This document shows positions 44,593 through 53,427 of a stretch of 64,000 nucleotides of DNA, in pieces. Origin of the DNA: Curtobacterium sp. MCBA15_012. Its GTDB lineage: Bacteria; Actinomycetota; Actinomycetes; Actinomycetales; Microbacteriaceae. Numbering within the stretch: the first letter of the stretch is position 1; each line of letters starts with the position of its first letter. The position numbers were made by a program, and so were the translations under genes. Below the pieces are notes generated by a model. It was not told where the DNA came from. It was given only the letters and a program-made list of their open reading frames with translations, and made no database searches. The stretch is taken from assembly GCF_001864935.2 (NCBI RefSeq), contig NZ_CP126267.1, forward strand, positions 620,001 through 684,000, written 5' to 3'.

Positions 44593-45429
44593 TCAGAAGA
44601 TCATCGGGCGGTCGTCGTCGAGCGCGGTCTCGAGGTCGAGGTCCACGACCACCGGCACGTGGTCGCTCGGGGCGTCGCCCTTGCGCTCGTCGCGGTGGAT
44701 CGACGCGTCCGTCACGACGTCGGCGAACGCCTCCGACCCCATCACGAAGTCGATGCGCATGCCCTCGTTGCGGGGGAAGCGCAGGGACTTGTAGTCCCAG
44801 TACGTGTAGCCCTCGGGCACGATGGGCCGGACGACGTCCTGCAGGCCGCGCTCCTCGAAGGCACGGAACGCGGCACGCTCCGGCTCGCTCACGTGCGTGG
44901 CGCCCTCGAACACGCGCACGTCCCACACGTCACGGTCGAACGGAGCGACGTTCCAGTCGCCCATCAGCGCGAGCTTCAGCGACGGGTCCGCCGTGAGCCA
45001 CTCGGTCGTGCGGTCGGCCAGCCGGGCGAGCCAGTCGAGCTTGTACGTGTAGTGCGGGTCGCCGAGCTCCCGGCCGTTCGGCACGTAGAGGCTCCAGAGC
45101 CGGACGTCCTCGACCGTGACACCGATCGCGCGGGCCTCGACGGGGAGGTCTGGCCCCTCGTGGCCCTTGAGGAAGCCGGGCTGGCCGGGGAAGTCGCGGG
45201 TGACGTCCTCCATCGGCAGACGGCTCGCGAAGGCCACGCCGTTCCACTGGTTCAGGCCGTGCGCCTCGACCTGGTACCCGGCCGCCTCGAACGCCTCGAC
45301 CGGGAACTGCTCCGGCTTGCACTTGATCTCCTGCATGCCGAGGACGTCGACGTCCTCGCGGACCAGCCAGTCGACGATCCTGCCCACTCGGGTGCGGACG
45401 GAGTTGACGTTCCAGGTCGCGACGCGCAT
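44593..45429 (-). CDS. xthA: Exodeoxyribonuclease III (AP endonuclease)
   Basis: 278 residues. Motifs of the Mg-dependent exonuclease III family: MRVATWNVNSVR at the start, LGMQEIKCK with the metal-binding Glu, SLYVPNGRE, MGDWNVAPFDRDVWD, RIDFVMGS and the catalytic SDHVPVVVDLDL at the end. It cuts DNA at abasic sites in base-excision repair. No ribosome site; TAGGTT (45437-45442) lies 7 nt before the ATG, so it is probably leaderless. It is downstream of the M23 peptidase on the same strand. Confidence 0.95.
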   Translation of the reverse strand: MRVATWNVNSVRTRVGRIVDWLVREDVDVLGMQEIKCKPEQFPVEAFEAAGYQVEAHGLNQWNGVAFASRLPMEDVTRDFPGQPGFLKGHEGPDLPVEARAIGVTVEDVRLWSLYVPNGRELGDPHYTYKLDWLARLADRTTEWLTADPSLKLALMGDWNVAPFDRDVWDVRVFEGATHVSEPERAAFRAFEERGLQDVVRPIVPEGYTYWDYKSLRFPRNEGMRIDFVMGSEAFADVVTDASIHRDERKGDAPSDHVPVVVDLDLETALDDDRPMIF

Positions 45430-45436
45430 GGGATCG

Positions 45437-45442
45437 AACCTA
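45437..45442 (-). promoter_or_regulatory. -10 hexamer for leaderless xthA
   Basis: Minus-strand TAGGTT, 7 nt before the ATG at 45429, in the 54-bp gap after the M23 peptidase gene. Confidence 0.55.
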
Positions 45443-45483
45443 CCGGTGCCGACGTGACGGCAGCCGAGCCGGCGAGCTGCTGG

Positions 45484-46824
45484 CTAGAAGCGGACGCCCC
45501 GTGCCGCCATGAACGGCGCCGGGTCGGTCGTGGCGCCGCCGATGTGGACCTCGTAGTGCAGGTGGCACCCCGTGGAGTTGCCCGTCGAGCCGACGAGGGC
45601 GATGAGCTGCCCGGCCGAGACCTGCTGGCCCTTCGCGACGCGGAACCCGCCGTCGACGATGTGCCCGTAGGCGGTCTGGAGGCCGCCACCGTGGTTGATG
45701 CGGACGTAGTTGCCGTACCCGCCGTACCGACCGACGTAGTCGACCGTGCCGGCCGACGCCGCGACGATCGCCGTCGAGCAGCCGCTCGTCAGGTCGAGGC
45801 CGTCGTGCTTCGTGACGTTGCCGGTGATCGGGTGCACCCGGTAGCCGTACGGGCTGATGACGTAGCCGCCGGCCGGGCGGACCCAGCCGTTGCCGGACCC
45901 GGAGCCCACGGCACCGCCGCCACCGCCGGTGGACGGAGCCGGGGCGCCGCCCCCACCGCCGGGGCGGTTCGCGGCCGCCGCTGCCTGCTGCTCGAGCACG
46001 CGCTGTCGTGCCGCCGCGGCTTCGCGCGCCGCCTGCTCGGCGGCCGCCTTGCGCTCGGCCTCGCCCTTGGCGAACTCCTCTTCGGTCCGCACCCGGCCGG
46101 AGACCAGCGTCGCGAGCTGCGCGTCGAGCCGGGCCTTGTTGTCCTGCTGCTCGGTGTAGGCGGTCTGCACCCGGTCCGCCGCGGCCTGGGCAGCCTGCAT
46201 GCGCCGTTCGGCCTCGGCCGCGAGCTCGTCGAGTGCCGCGGAGGCACGGTCGGCCTGGGCCGTCAGGGAACGGGCGACCGCTGCGTCGGCGGTGGCCGCT
46301 GCCTCGACCCGGTCGGCCTGCTCGGAGAGCTTGCTCAGCGCGCCGAGGTCGTACAGCAGGTCGCGGGTGCTCTCGCCCTCGGCCAGGACCGACGCCGTGA
46401 CGTCGGCACCGCCGTGGCGTGCCATCTGCGCGGCGAACTGGCCGGCCTGGGCAGCGCTCTGCTCGGCGGTCTTCGTGTGCTCGTCGGCGTCGGCGCGGAG
46501 CTTCTGTTCCTTGGCGGCGGCTTCCTGCGCCTTGCTCTGGGCGTCGTAGAAGTCGTCACCGAGGCGCTCGGCCTCGGCCTCGGCCGCGGCGACCTCGGAC
46601 TCGAGGCCGGACAGGATCCCCTGGATCTGGGTGATCTGCTCCTGCTTCTGGCTCTCCTGGCCGCGGGCCGCGAGGACGTCGGCCCACGAGGGGTACGTCG
46701 CGGCGCTGGCGTTCGGCGCGTCCAGCACCACCGACGCGAACAGACCGGTCAGGGCCAGGGCGGTGGCGGCGAGACGGATGCGCACGGTGGAACGCGGGGA
46801 GCGGTGGCTTGTGGGACGAGTCAC
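45484..46824 (-). CDS. Secreted M23 family peptidoglycan endopeptidase with coiled coil
   Basis: 446 residues from the GTG at 46824. I prefer this start because TAGGCT lies exactly 7 nt upstream; ATGs at 46842 and 46854 are in frame but overlap or precede the promoter. The signal peptide (RIRLAATALALTGLFASVVLDAP, cleavage near ASA) is followed by about 260 residues of Ala/Glu/Gln-rich coiled coil, a Gly/Pro linker and the LytM domain: Zn ligands in KHDGLDL and the HLH of TGCHLHYEVHIGG. The coiled coil plus M23 layout is that of EnvC/RipA-type regulators or hydrolases of the septal wall. Cleaves peptide cross-links or activates amidases. Confidence 0.9.
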   Translation of the reverse strand: MTRPTSHRSPRSTVRIRLAATALALTGLFASVVLDAPNASAATYPSWADVLAARGQESQKQEQITQIQGILSGLESEVAAAEAEAERLGDDFYDAQSKAQEAAAKEQKLRADADEHTKTAEQSAAQAGQFAAQMARHGGADVTASVLAEGESTRDLLYDLGALSKLSEQADRVEAAATADAAVARSLTAQADRASAALDELAAEAERRMQAAQAAADRVQTAYTEQQDNKARLDAQLATLVSGRVRTEEEFAKGEAERKAAAEQAAREAAAARQRVLEQQAAAAANRPGGGGGAPAPSTGGGGGAVGSGSGNGWVRPAGGYVISPYGYRVHPITGNVTKHDGLDLTSGCSTAIVAASAGTVDYVGRYGGYGNYVRINHGGGLQTAYGHIVDGGFRVAKGQQVSAGQLIALVGSTGNSTGCHLHYEVHIGGATTDPAPFMAARGVRF

Positions 46825-46831
46825 GGAGTCG

Positions 46832-46837
46832 AGCCTA
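46832..46837 (-). promoter_or_regulatory. -10 hexamer for leaderless M23 peptidase gene
   Basis: Minus-strand TAGGCT (within TATAGGCT), 7 nt before the GTG at 46824. Confidence 0.5.
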
Positions 46838-46896
46838 TACATCCGTTCAGGCATCCCGCGGCGGTGGCGCGCCGCTGTGGACAACTCCGTGCGGTG

Positions 46897-48591
46897 TCAG
46901 AACCCGCGATCGCGCCGGATCCGGTCGGCGCTGCCCACCACGTCGCGCTGCAGGACGGCCGCACCGGCGGTGCCCGCGTAGTCGTAGACGTCGAACCCGT
47001 CGCAGTGCGTGATCGCCGCCGGACGGCCGAGCGAGTCCTCGACGGCCGTGGTCCAGACGTCGTTCGCCCCGATCACCACGAAGGTCGGCCGGGCGTCCCG
47101 GTAGGCCCCGAGGTCGACCAGCCACGGGTACGTCTCGAAGGTGTCGCGGACCTGCAGGAGCTCGACGTCCGACGAGGCGTACGCGGCGAGCGGGCGCACC
47201 GTCCAGAACTGTCCGACCCCGGTCACCCGTCGGCCGTCGGCCCACCGGTCGAGGCAGGCCGCGGGTGCGTACCGCGCGTGGGCCACGGCGGACAGCGTCC
47301 CGGGTGCGGTCGCGATCCCGGCGACCAGGACGACCGCGCCCGCGACCGCGAGGGCGGTCCGCACCCCGCGACGCGGCTGGTGCACCCGGGTCGACCGGAC
47401 CGCCGAGCGGGTGAGCTCGGCGACCGCCACGAGGGCGAGCAGCGGCGCGGTGACGACGGGCTCGAGGTACCGCGGCGTCGACGACCCGGCGACGACCACG
47501 CCGACCGACACCGCGACGACGGTCACGAGCGGCAGCGCGGTCGCGACGAGGACGGTCCGGCTCGTGCGTGCCCGCCACGCCCAGACGGTGCCGCCCGCGG
47601 CGAGCAGCACCCCGACGAACAGCAGCAGCAGCCCGGCGTCCCCGGAGGCCGACCCGGCGCGGTCGTCGGTCAGCGCCGCGAAGAACGACACCGTCGTGCC
47701 CGCCCGGTCGGGGTGCACGTAGGTCGACGGGTCGAGCGACACGAACGGCCGGAGCGGCACCCGGAGCAGGTACCCGACGACCGCGCCGACGGCCAGGGCG
47801 GCGGCGACGCCGACCACCGGACGCCAGGGGAGTCTCCGGGCGAGCGCGAGGAGGACCAGGGTCACGACGACCGGACCGGCCGACCACGGCACGTACAGCG
47901 GGTTCGACGCGGTGGTGCACGCCGCGAGCAGGACGAGGACCACGAGCACCGTCGTCGACGCGCGCCCGGTCCGGACCGCCCGGAGCACGAGCACCGCGGT
48001 GCCGAGCATCGCCAGCAGGGCCCCGTAGTAGTACGTGGTCGTGAGCAGCAGCGAGGCCAGCTCGAGCGAGTTCGCGGTGGCCGACGACTCGGTGAGCACG
48101 AGCAGCGTCACGAACCCGAGCGCCACCGCCGAGACCGCGATCCGCGCCGACCGATGGGCCGCCGGCATGAGCTCGTTCGCCGCCGCGCGCACGAGGGCGT
48201 ACACGGCGAGCAGGACGAGGACGCCGTTCAGGGCCAGCGCCTGCTGCGGCGTCGCCGTGACGAGGGAGCAGAGCAGGTAGACCGGCAGCTCGGGGAAGAA
48301 GAACAGCGCCGGGGACATCGCCCACTCGAACGGCTGCCCGAGGCGGATCGACCGCTCGACGAGCGGCAGCAGGACGGAGTCGCCGTCGTACCAGAGCAGG
48401 GCGACCCGCTCGGTGGCCACGAGGTGGCGCAGGGCGATGACGGACAGGGCCAGCGCGACCAGCGCGCCCAGTGCCTCCCGGCCGACCGTCGACCAGACCG
48501 GGCGGGACGGCCGGCGGACCGGTGGCGCCGCCAGCGCACCCGGCGCCGGGGACGGCGTCCCGTCGCTGGTTCCGGGCGCGACGTGGGGCAT
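46897..48591 (-). CDS. Polytopic membrane protein, possible GT-C glycosyltransferase
   Basis: 564 residues with some 11-12 hydrophobic helices. The first external loop has ALLWYDGDSVLLPLVERSI, with an acidic pair in the place where GT-C enzymes keep their catalytic Asp; the last 110 residues form a soluble domain (RWADGRRVTGVGQFW, DARPTFVVIGANDVW, ITHCDGFDVYDYAG). This layout is common among actinobacterial mannosyl- or arabinosyl-type transferases that use lipid-linked sugars, but I find no motif that proves it. It is divergent from pyrE; the start has TACGCT 7 nt upstream, so the mRNA is probably leaderless. Confidence 0.68.
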   Translation of the reverse strand: MPHVAPGTSDGTPSPAPGALAAPPVRRPSRPVWSTVGREALGALVALALSVIALRHLVATERVALLWYDGDSVLLPLVERSIRLGQPFEWAMSPALFFFPELPVYLLCSLVTATPQQALALNGVLVLLAVYALVRAAANELMPAAHRSARIAVSAVALGFVTLLVLTESSATANSLELASLLLTTTYYYGALLAMLGTAVLVLRAVRTGRASTTVLVVLVLLAACTTASNPLYVPWSAGPVVVTLVLLALARRLPWRPVVGVAAALAVGAVVGYLLRVPLRPFVSLDPSTYVHPDRAGTTVSFFAALTDDRAGSASGDAGLLLLFVGVLLAAGGTVWAWRARTSRTVLVATALPLVTVVAVSVGVVVAGSSTPRYLEPVVTAPLLALVAVAELTRSAVRSTRVHQPRRGVRTALAVAGAVVLVAGIATAPGTLSAVAHARYAPAACLDRWADGRRVTGVGQFWTVRPLAAYASSDVELLQVRDTFETYPWLVDLGAYRDARPTFVVIGANDVWTTAVEDSLGRPAAITHCDGFDVYDYAGTAGAAVLQRDVVGSADRIRRDRGF

Positions 48592-48598
48592 GCTGCGG

Positions 48599-48604
48599 AG
48601 CGTA
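48599..48604 (-). promoter_or_regulatory. -10 hexamer for leaderless GT-C-like gene
   Basis: Minus-strand TACGCT, 7 nt before the ATG at 48591. Confidence 0.55.
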
Positions 48605-48673
48605 CCGAGGGTGCCGGGGCGCCACCTGCGGGCGCGGGGAGCGGCCGACGGGCGCGATCCGGGGGTGACCGAC

Positions 48674-48679
48674 TACCCT
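48674..48679 (+). promoter_or_regulatory. -10 hexamer for leaderless pyrE
   Basis: TACCCT, 8 nt before the GTG at 48688; no ribosome site. Confidence 0.55.
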
Positions 48680-48687
48680 TGTGGGCT

Positions 48688-49239
48688 GTGACCGACGCGC
48701 GCGAACAGCTGATCCAGCACATCTCGGACGATGCCGTGTTCCACGGCGACTTCACGCTGACCAGCGGGAAGCAGGCCTCGTACTACATCGACCTCCGCAA
48801 GGTGAGCCTCGACCACCGCGTCGCACCGCTCATCGGCCAGGTCATGACGGACCTGCTGCAGCAGGTCCCCGACGTCGACGCGGTCGGTGGGCTCACCATG
48901 GGCGCCGACCCGATCGCGAGCGCGGTGCTGCACCAGGCCGCCGCCCGCGGACTGTCCTACGACGCGTTCGTCGTCCGCAAGGAGCCGAAGGACCACGGTC
49001 GCGGCCGCCAGGTCGAGGGCCCGGACGTGCGCGGCAAGCGCGTCGTCGTGCTCGAGGACACCTCGACCACCGGTGGGTCGCCGCTCAAGGCCGCCGAGGC
49101 GCTCGAGCGCGAGGGCGCGGTCATCGCCGCGGTCGCGGTCGTCGTCGACCGGGACACCGGGGCGAAGGAGCGGATCGAGGCTGCGGGGTACCCGTACTTC
49201 GCGGCGATCGGGTTGGCCGACCTGGGGCTGAGCGCGTGA
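48688..49239 (+). CDS. pyrE: Orotate phosphoribosyltransferase
   Basis: 183 residues with a GTG start. OPRT motifs are present: FTLTSGKQASYYIDLRKVSL near the N-terminus, GGLTMGADPIASAVL, the flexible-loop Lys cluster RKEPKDHGRGR, and the PRPP-binding loop VVVLEDTSTTGGSPLKAAE. It joins orotate and PRPP to OMP in pyrimidine synthesis. No other pyr gene is adjacent. Its stop overlaps the start of the septum-formation gene (GTGA), so the two are co-translated. Confidence 0.95.
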   Translation: MTDAREQLIQHISDDAVFHGDFTLTSGKQASYYIDLRKVSLDHRVAPLIGQVMTDLLQQVPDVDAVGGLTMGADPIASAVLHQAAARGLSYDAFVVRKEPKDHGRGRQVEGPDVRGKRVVVLEDTSTTGGSPLKAAEALEREGAVIAAVAVVVDRDTGAKERIEAAGYPYFAAIGLADLGLSA

Positions 49240-51644
49240 CCGGGGAGCGTCCGGACGACGCGCGCGAGCCCGACGGTACGGCCGGCCCGGTAGACGGGGC
49301 GGACGGACGGGAGGCCCGCCCCGCGCCCGCCTCGGACGCTCCGTTCACGGGTCTCCGCAGTGCCGCCGACATCTTCGGAGCGCCGCGGACGGCCGACGAG
49401 TGGCCCTCGCGCCGCGAGCGGCGCGAGGCCGAGCGCGCGGCCCGCGAGACCGGGGCGCCGCTGCCGGAGCCGTTCGCGGCCGACGCCGCTTCCGGTGCCG
49501 GTGCTGGCACCGCTGACGCTGCGCCTGCTGAGCCTGCTGAGCCTGCTGCGCCTGCTGAGCCTGCTGCGCCTGCTGCGCCTGCCGCAGGTGCCGCCCGCGC
49601 GGGTGCCGAGCCGCTGGACGCCGGCGCGACGCAGGCGATCCCCATGGGTGCCGAGCTCCGCGAACCCTCGGTGAACCCGCAGGCGAGCATCGAGCACGAG
49701 CGCGCGACGCTCAGCGACCGGATCCCGCCGGCAGCGCCCGTCCCGCCGACCGGGGGCGCACAGCACCCGTCGTCGATCGCCCTGCCGACCGCGATGACGC
49801 ACCGCGACCAGCGCGCCGCCGACAACCGGGCCGTCGAGGACGAGCGACGCCGCGCCGACCCGTTCGGCCAGGGCCGCACCGACGTCGACTGGCTCGGCCG
49901 GGCCACCGGCCCCGGACCCACGGCCGCCGCCGCCCCGCCGACCCCGACCGGGCCGGTCGCACAGCCGCTCGGCGTGCACGGCGTGCTGCCCTCCGGACCC
50001 GAGGTCCTGCCGTCCGCCCAGGAGCCGCCGAGCTTCACCGAGCTGCTGCGCCTGCAGGGTGCCGACGACGGCAGCGGAGCCGCCGGGGCCGCCGGGGCCG
50101 CCGCTGCGGAGCGTCCGTTCGACTGGGCGATCCGCGACGACGAGACCGGCGAGGTCCCCGCGACGCTCACCACCGACTCGTTCGACACCACGGCGTTCGG
50201 CGCCGGGTCCTGGTCGCTCGCCGACGAGTCCGACGACGACGTCGTCTCGGGCGAGGTCGACACCCCTCCCGGTGGGTTCCCGCTCGGACCGGTCACACCA
50301 GCCTCGGCAGCGGCACCAGCGGCAGCGGCACCGGGCAGCGACGAGTCGACCGCCGCCGAGCCGTCCTTCCCCGCGCCCGTCGCCGACGAGCCGCACGTTG
50401 TCGACCGCGGCGACGAACGCTGGCCCGCGGACGAGCCCGACGACGATCACGACGATCAGCGGCCCGGAGCCGACGCGCGCACGACGGTCCTGCCGGCCGC
50501 GCCGCCCGTGCCTGCCGCCGCCGAGCCCGCCGCACCCGTCCCGCCGCTCGTCGAGCCCGAGCCGGCGCCCCGGCCAGCCGCCACCCCGGCCGACCACCTG
50601 CCGTGGGCCGCCGACCCCGACCAGCGCGCCGCCGGGGAACCCGACCAGGTCCCTGTCGAGGAGCCCGACCGGCTCCCGGCGACGGCGCCCGACGACCTCG
50701 ACCAGTCCGAGTGGGACGGCCGCGAGACGAGCGACACCGGCGTCATCAAGGACCTGTTCGGCACCGAGGCCGTGCAGCAGCTCGACGAGACCGGGTACGA
50801 CCCCGAGGCGACCGGCACGCGGATGATGCCCGCCGTCGTCCGGCCCGACGAGCAGCAGGACCGTCGCGCCGTCCCCGCCGAACAGCCCTCCGTCGGTCCC
50901 GCGTCCGGTGCCGGAGCGCCGGGCTCCGCCGCGTCCGCGCGCGGGAACGGGTCGACCCCGTCCGCACGGGCGGACGACGGCGACCGCGACAACTTCATCA
51001 ACGAGGGCGTCGCCCGGCTCCGGAGCGAGGGCAAGCGCGGCAAGCAGCTCCTCATCGGCGGCTCGATCGTGCTCATCGTCCTGCTGCTCGTCGCGGTCTT
51101 CGCCCTGACCCGGTGGATCCTCGGCGGCTCGATCGAGGAGCAGCGGCCCGCGGCGACCTCGAGCGCTGCCGCGTCGGCGCCCGCGACACCGGTGACGACG
51201 CCCGAGGCCGCCGCGGACAGCACGCCCGCCGCGCAGCCCGCGGCGACGCTCCGGTTCGCCACCACGCAGGCCCAGCCCGGCGTCCACACCTGGACCGACC
51301 TGGCCGGCGGCGAGTGCCTGACGCCGTACACGAACGCCTGGGCGGACTCGTACACGGTGGTCGACTGCTCGACGCCGCACACCGCCCAGCTGACCGCGCG
51401 CGTGCAGGTCGAGGCGAGCCAGTGGCCCGGGCCGGACGCCCTCGCGGCACAGGCGGCGAAGACCTGCCAGACGGCGCAGGCGATCGACACCGCGGCGGCC
51501 GCGAAGGTCGGTGACGTGCAGGTCCAGGGTGCCTACGCTCCCGACCAGACCACGTGGGACCAGGGCAACACGTTCATCTCGTGCTTCGCGACGCGGTCCT
51601 CCGGGGACATGCTGACCGGCTCGCTGGCGCCCTCCGGCAAGTAG
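49236..51644 (+). CDS. Septum formation family protein with long disordered cytoplasmic region
   Basis: 802 residues. Residues 1-600 are low-complexity, acidic and Pro/Ala/Asp-rich, with 9-bp-encoded AEP/AAP repeats (about residues 97-118). A single membrane helix (QLLIGGSIVLIVLLLVAVFAL, about 605-625) is followed by an external linker and a C-terminal domain with four cysteines: GGECLTPY, VVDCSTPHTAQLTARV, KTCQTAQ and FISCFATR. The CxxPHxAQ pattern is that of the actinobacterial Septum_form domain. Role in cell division is by family name only. Translationally coupled to pyrE. Residues 23-28 (DGREAR) are encoded by a half copy of the palindromic element. A bidirectional terminator follows. 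Confidence 0.82.
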   Translation: MTGERPDDAREPDGTAGPVDGADGREARPAPASDAPFTGLRSAADIFGAPRTADEWPSRRERREAERAARETGAPLPEPFAADAASGAGAGTADAAPAEPAEPAAPAEPAAPAAPAAGAARAGAEPLDAGATQAIPMGAELREPSVNPQASIEHERATLSDRIPPAAPVPPTGGAQHPSSIALPTAMTHRDQRAADNRAVEDERRRADPFGQGRTDVDWLGRATGPGPTAAAAPPTPTGPVAQPLGVHGVLPSGPEVLPSAQEPPSFTELLRLQGADDGSGAAGAAGAAAAERPFDWAIRDDETGEVPATLTTDSFDTTAFGAGSWSLADESDDDVVSGEVDTPPGGFPLGPVTPASAAAPAAAAPGSDESTAAEPSFPAPVADEPHVVDRGDERWPADEPDDDHDDQRPGADARTTVLPAAPPVPAAAEPAAPVPPLVEPEPAPRPAATPADHLPWAADPDQRAAGEPDQVPVEEPDRLPATAPDDLDQSEWDGRETSDTGVIKDLFGTEAVQQLDETGYDPEATGTRMMPAVVRPDEQQDRRAVPAEQPSVGPASGAGAPGSAASARGNGSTPSARADDGDRDNFINEGVARLRSEGKRGKQLLIGGSIVLIVLLLVAVFALTRWILGGSIEEQRPAATSSAAASAPATPVTTPEAAADSTPAAQPAATLRFATTQAQPGVHTWTDLAGGECLTPYTNAWADSYTVVDCSTPHTAQLTARVQVEASQWPGPDALAAQAAKTCQTAQAIDTAAAAKVGDVQVQGAYAPDQTTWDQGNTFISCFATRSSGDMLTGSLAPSGK
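49302..49318 (+). repeat. Half copy of the palindromic element inside a coding sequence
   Basis: GACGGACGGGAGGCCCG, the left arm of the intergenic element, lies in frame in the disordered N-terminus of the septum-formation protein. No pairing right arm is found nearby. Confidence 0.6.
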
Positions 51645-51650
51645 GAGCAC

Positions 51651-51682
51651 CGCCCCGGGTCGGAGACCTCCGACCCGGGGCG
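51651..51682. terminator. Bidirectional terminator between convergent genes
   Basis: CGCCCCGGGTCGGAG pairs perfectly over 15 bp with the sequence two bases later, in the 50-bp gap between the septum-formation and aldo/keto reductase genes. It is unrelated to the GGAGGC palindrome family. Confidence 0.75.
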
Positions 51683-51694
51683 ACACTCGGGGCT

Positions 51695-52648
51695 TCACGC
51701 CTGCGCGGGCACCGCCGCCGACGCGTCGTCGAGCGCCTGCACCTCGTCGGCGGTGAGCTCGAGCTCCGCCGAGGCGAGCAGCGCCGGCAGCTGCTCGGTG
51801 TTCCGCGCGCTCGCGATCGGCGCGACGACGTCCGGCCGGCCCTGCAGCCAGGCCAGCGCCACCGAGGCGATCTCGGCATCGTGCGCACCGGCGATGCGGT
51901 CGAGCGTGTCGACCACGGCCAGCCCCGCGTCCGAGAAGTAGCCCGATACCTGGCCCTCGCGGTCCTTGCCCGCGAAGTCCTCCTTCGTCCGGTACTTGCC
52001 GGTGAGGAACCCGGCGGCGAGGGCGAAGTACGGTACGACGCCCAGGCCCTCCGCGGCGGCGAGCGGCGCGATCTCCGACTCGTAGGGCTCGCGCGTGACG
52101 AGGTTGTAGTGCGGCTGGATCGCGACCGGCAGCGCGAGCCCCTCGGCCTTCGCGATGCGGATCCACTCCTCGGCCCGCTCGCGCGAGTAGTTCGAGATGG
52201 CCGTGTACCGCACGAGGCCCTCGCGGACGAGCTGGTCGAACGCGCGGACGGTCTCCTCGAGCGGGGTGTCCTGGTCGTCGAAGTGCGCGTAGTACAGGTC
52301 GATCCGGTCGGTGCCGAGGCGCTCCAGGCTGGCCCGGGCCGCCGCGGCGACGTTGGCCGCCGACAGGCCGCTGTACTGCGGGTGCTGCGACACCTTCGTG
52401 GCGATCACGACGTCGTCGCGCTTGCCCGAGGCCCGCAGCCACGAGCCGATGACCCGCTCGGACTCGCCGCCCTCGTTGCCGGGAGCCCAGGCGGAGTACA
52501 CGTCGGCCGAGTCGACGAAGTCGCCGCCGGCGCCGGTGAACGCGTCGAGCACGCGGTGCGAGGTCTGCTCGTCGGCGGTCCAGCCGAAGACGTTGCCGCC
52601 GAGGGCGAGGGGGAACACGTGGAGGTCGCTGGTTCCGATGCGGGGCAT
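51695..52648 (-). CDS. Aldo/keto reductase (YajO/Tas-like)
   Basis: 317 residues. Catalytic features of the longer AKR branch: Asp and Tyr in GGDFVDSADVYSAW, Lys in VVIATKVS and His in DLYYAHFDD; NADPH-binding IASARNTEQLPALLASAEL near the C-terminus. Start: ATG at 52648 with AAAGGACC upstream. A cytoplasmic oxidoreductase of unknown substrate; distinct from the shorter AKR at 13898-14728. Confidence 0.92.
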   Translation of the reverse strand: MPRIGTSDLHVFPLALGGNVFGWTADEQTSHRVLDAFTGAGGDFVDSADVYSAWAPGNEGGESERVIGSWLRASGKRDDVVIATKVSQHPQYSGLSAANVAAAARASLERLGTDRIDLYYAHFDDQDTPLEETVRAFDQLVREGLVRYTAISNYSRERAEEWIRIAKAEGLALPVAIQPHYNLVTREPYESEIAPLAAAEGLGVVPYFALAAGFLTGKYRTKEDFAGKDREGQVSGYFSDAGLAVVDTLDRIAGAHDAEIASVALAWLQGRPDVVAPIASARNTEQLPALLASAELELTADEVQALDDASAAVPAQA

Positions 52649-52764
52649 GCGGGGTCCTTTCGTGGTCGTGGGGGTGGCCGGGACGGGCCCGGACCGCGCC
52701 ACGCTACGCCCGCGCTCTGGCCCCCGGATGGGTCCGCGTGACGGTGCCGCTCGGGTGCGCGGTG

Positions 52765-52770
52765 TTGCAT
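52765..52770 (+). promoter_or_regulatory. -10-like hexamer for the HEAT-repeat gene
   Basis: TTGCAT lies 6 nt before the ATG at 52777, with no ribosome site; TTGCAT is at the same spacing before the aldo/keto reductase gene at 14728. Confidence 0.35.
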
Positions 52771-52776
52771 CGACGG

Positions 52777-53421
52777 ATGACCACCGCCCTCGAAGCCCTC
52801 ACCGACCCCCGGCCCTCGGTGCGCCTGCGTGCCGTGATGGCGCTCGGGACCGCAGCCGACCCGGCCGACCTCGACGTCCTGCTCGAACGGTGCGCGGTCG
52901 AGCCGGACCTGCAGGTGCGCGAGGCGCTGACGTGGTCGCTCGTGCGGCTCCCGGCCGAGCTGGTCGTGCCCCGGTTGGTCGACGAGCTCGACCGCCCCGA
53001 GGCGCAGGCCCGGTCGCAGGCCCTCCACACGCTGTCGAAGATCCGCGACGGGTCGGTGTACCCGGCCGTCGCCGAGGCACTGGGCGACCCCGACCCCGGC
53101 GTCTCCCGGACCGCCTGGCGCGCCGCGGTCCTGCTCGCGCCCACCGAGGAGCGCCCTGCCCTGGCCCGTCGGCTCGCGCGGGAACTCGGCACCGGGGACC
53201 GGGAGCGGCGACTCGCGCTGAGCCGGGCACTCGTCACCCTCGGCGAGGAGGTCGTCGCCCCCGTCCTCGCGGACGCCGCCGCGCGCCGCGGCGAGGCCGT
53301 CCGCGAGCACGTCGCGGACACCGAGCGGCTCCTCGCCGACCCGGACGCCGGCTCGGCGCTCGCCGTCGAGCGCGCACGACGCGAGGTGGCCCTGGGACGC
53401 AGCGGGCGCGCCTCCGGCTGA
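52777..53421 (+). CDS. HEAT-repeat protein
   Basis: 214 residues of helical repeats of about 30 residues: PRPSVRLRAVMALGTAADPADLDVLLERC, PDLQVREALTWSLVRLPAELVVPRLVDEL, PEAQARSQALHTLSKIRDGSVYPAVAEAL and PDPGVSRTAWRAAVLLAPTEERPALARRLARELG. This is a typical HEAT/PBS-lyase-type scaffold, cytoplasmic, with no enzyme motif. Probably a protein-protein interaction module; partner unknown. In other actinobacteria similar genes lie beside MerR-type regulators, but none is adjacent here. The chimeric copy f palindrome follows. Confidence 0.83.
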   Translation: MTTALEALTDPRPSVRLRAVMALGTAADPADLDVLLERCAVEPDLQVREALTWSLVRLPAELVVPRLVDELDRPEAQARSQALHTLSKIRDGSVYPAVAEALGDPDPGVSRTAWRAAVLLAPTEERPALARRLARELGTGDRERRLALSRALVTLGEEVVAPVLADAAARRGEAVREHVADTERLLADPDAGSALAVERARREVALGRSGRASG

Positions 53422-53427
53422 CCCCCT

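Noticed and set aside
46825..46884. Earlier ATG starts for the M23 peptidase
   Set aside because: The ATG at 46842 overlaps the TATAGGCT promoter and the one at 46854 lies before it; neither has a ribosome site.
43186..49239. A 2017-codon open frame on the plus strand crossing several genes
   Set aside because: It is an artefact of high GC: it runs antisense to nitroreductase, xthA, M23 and membrane-protein genes, and only its last 183 codons (pyrE) show a real protein family.
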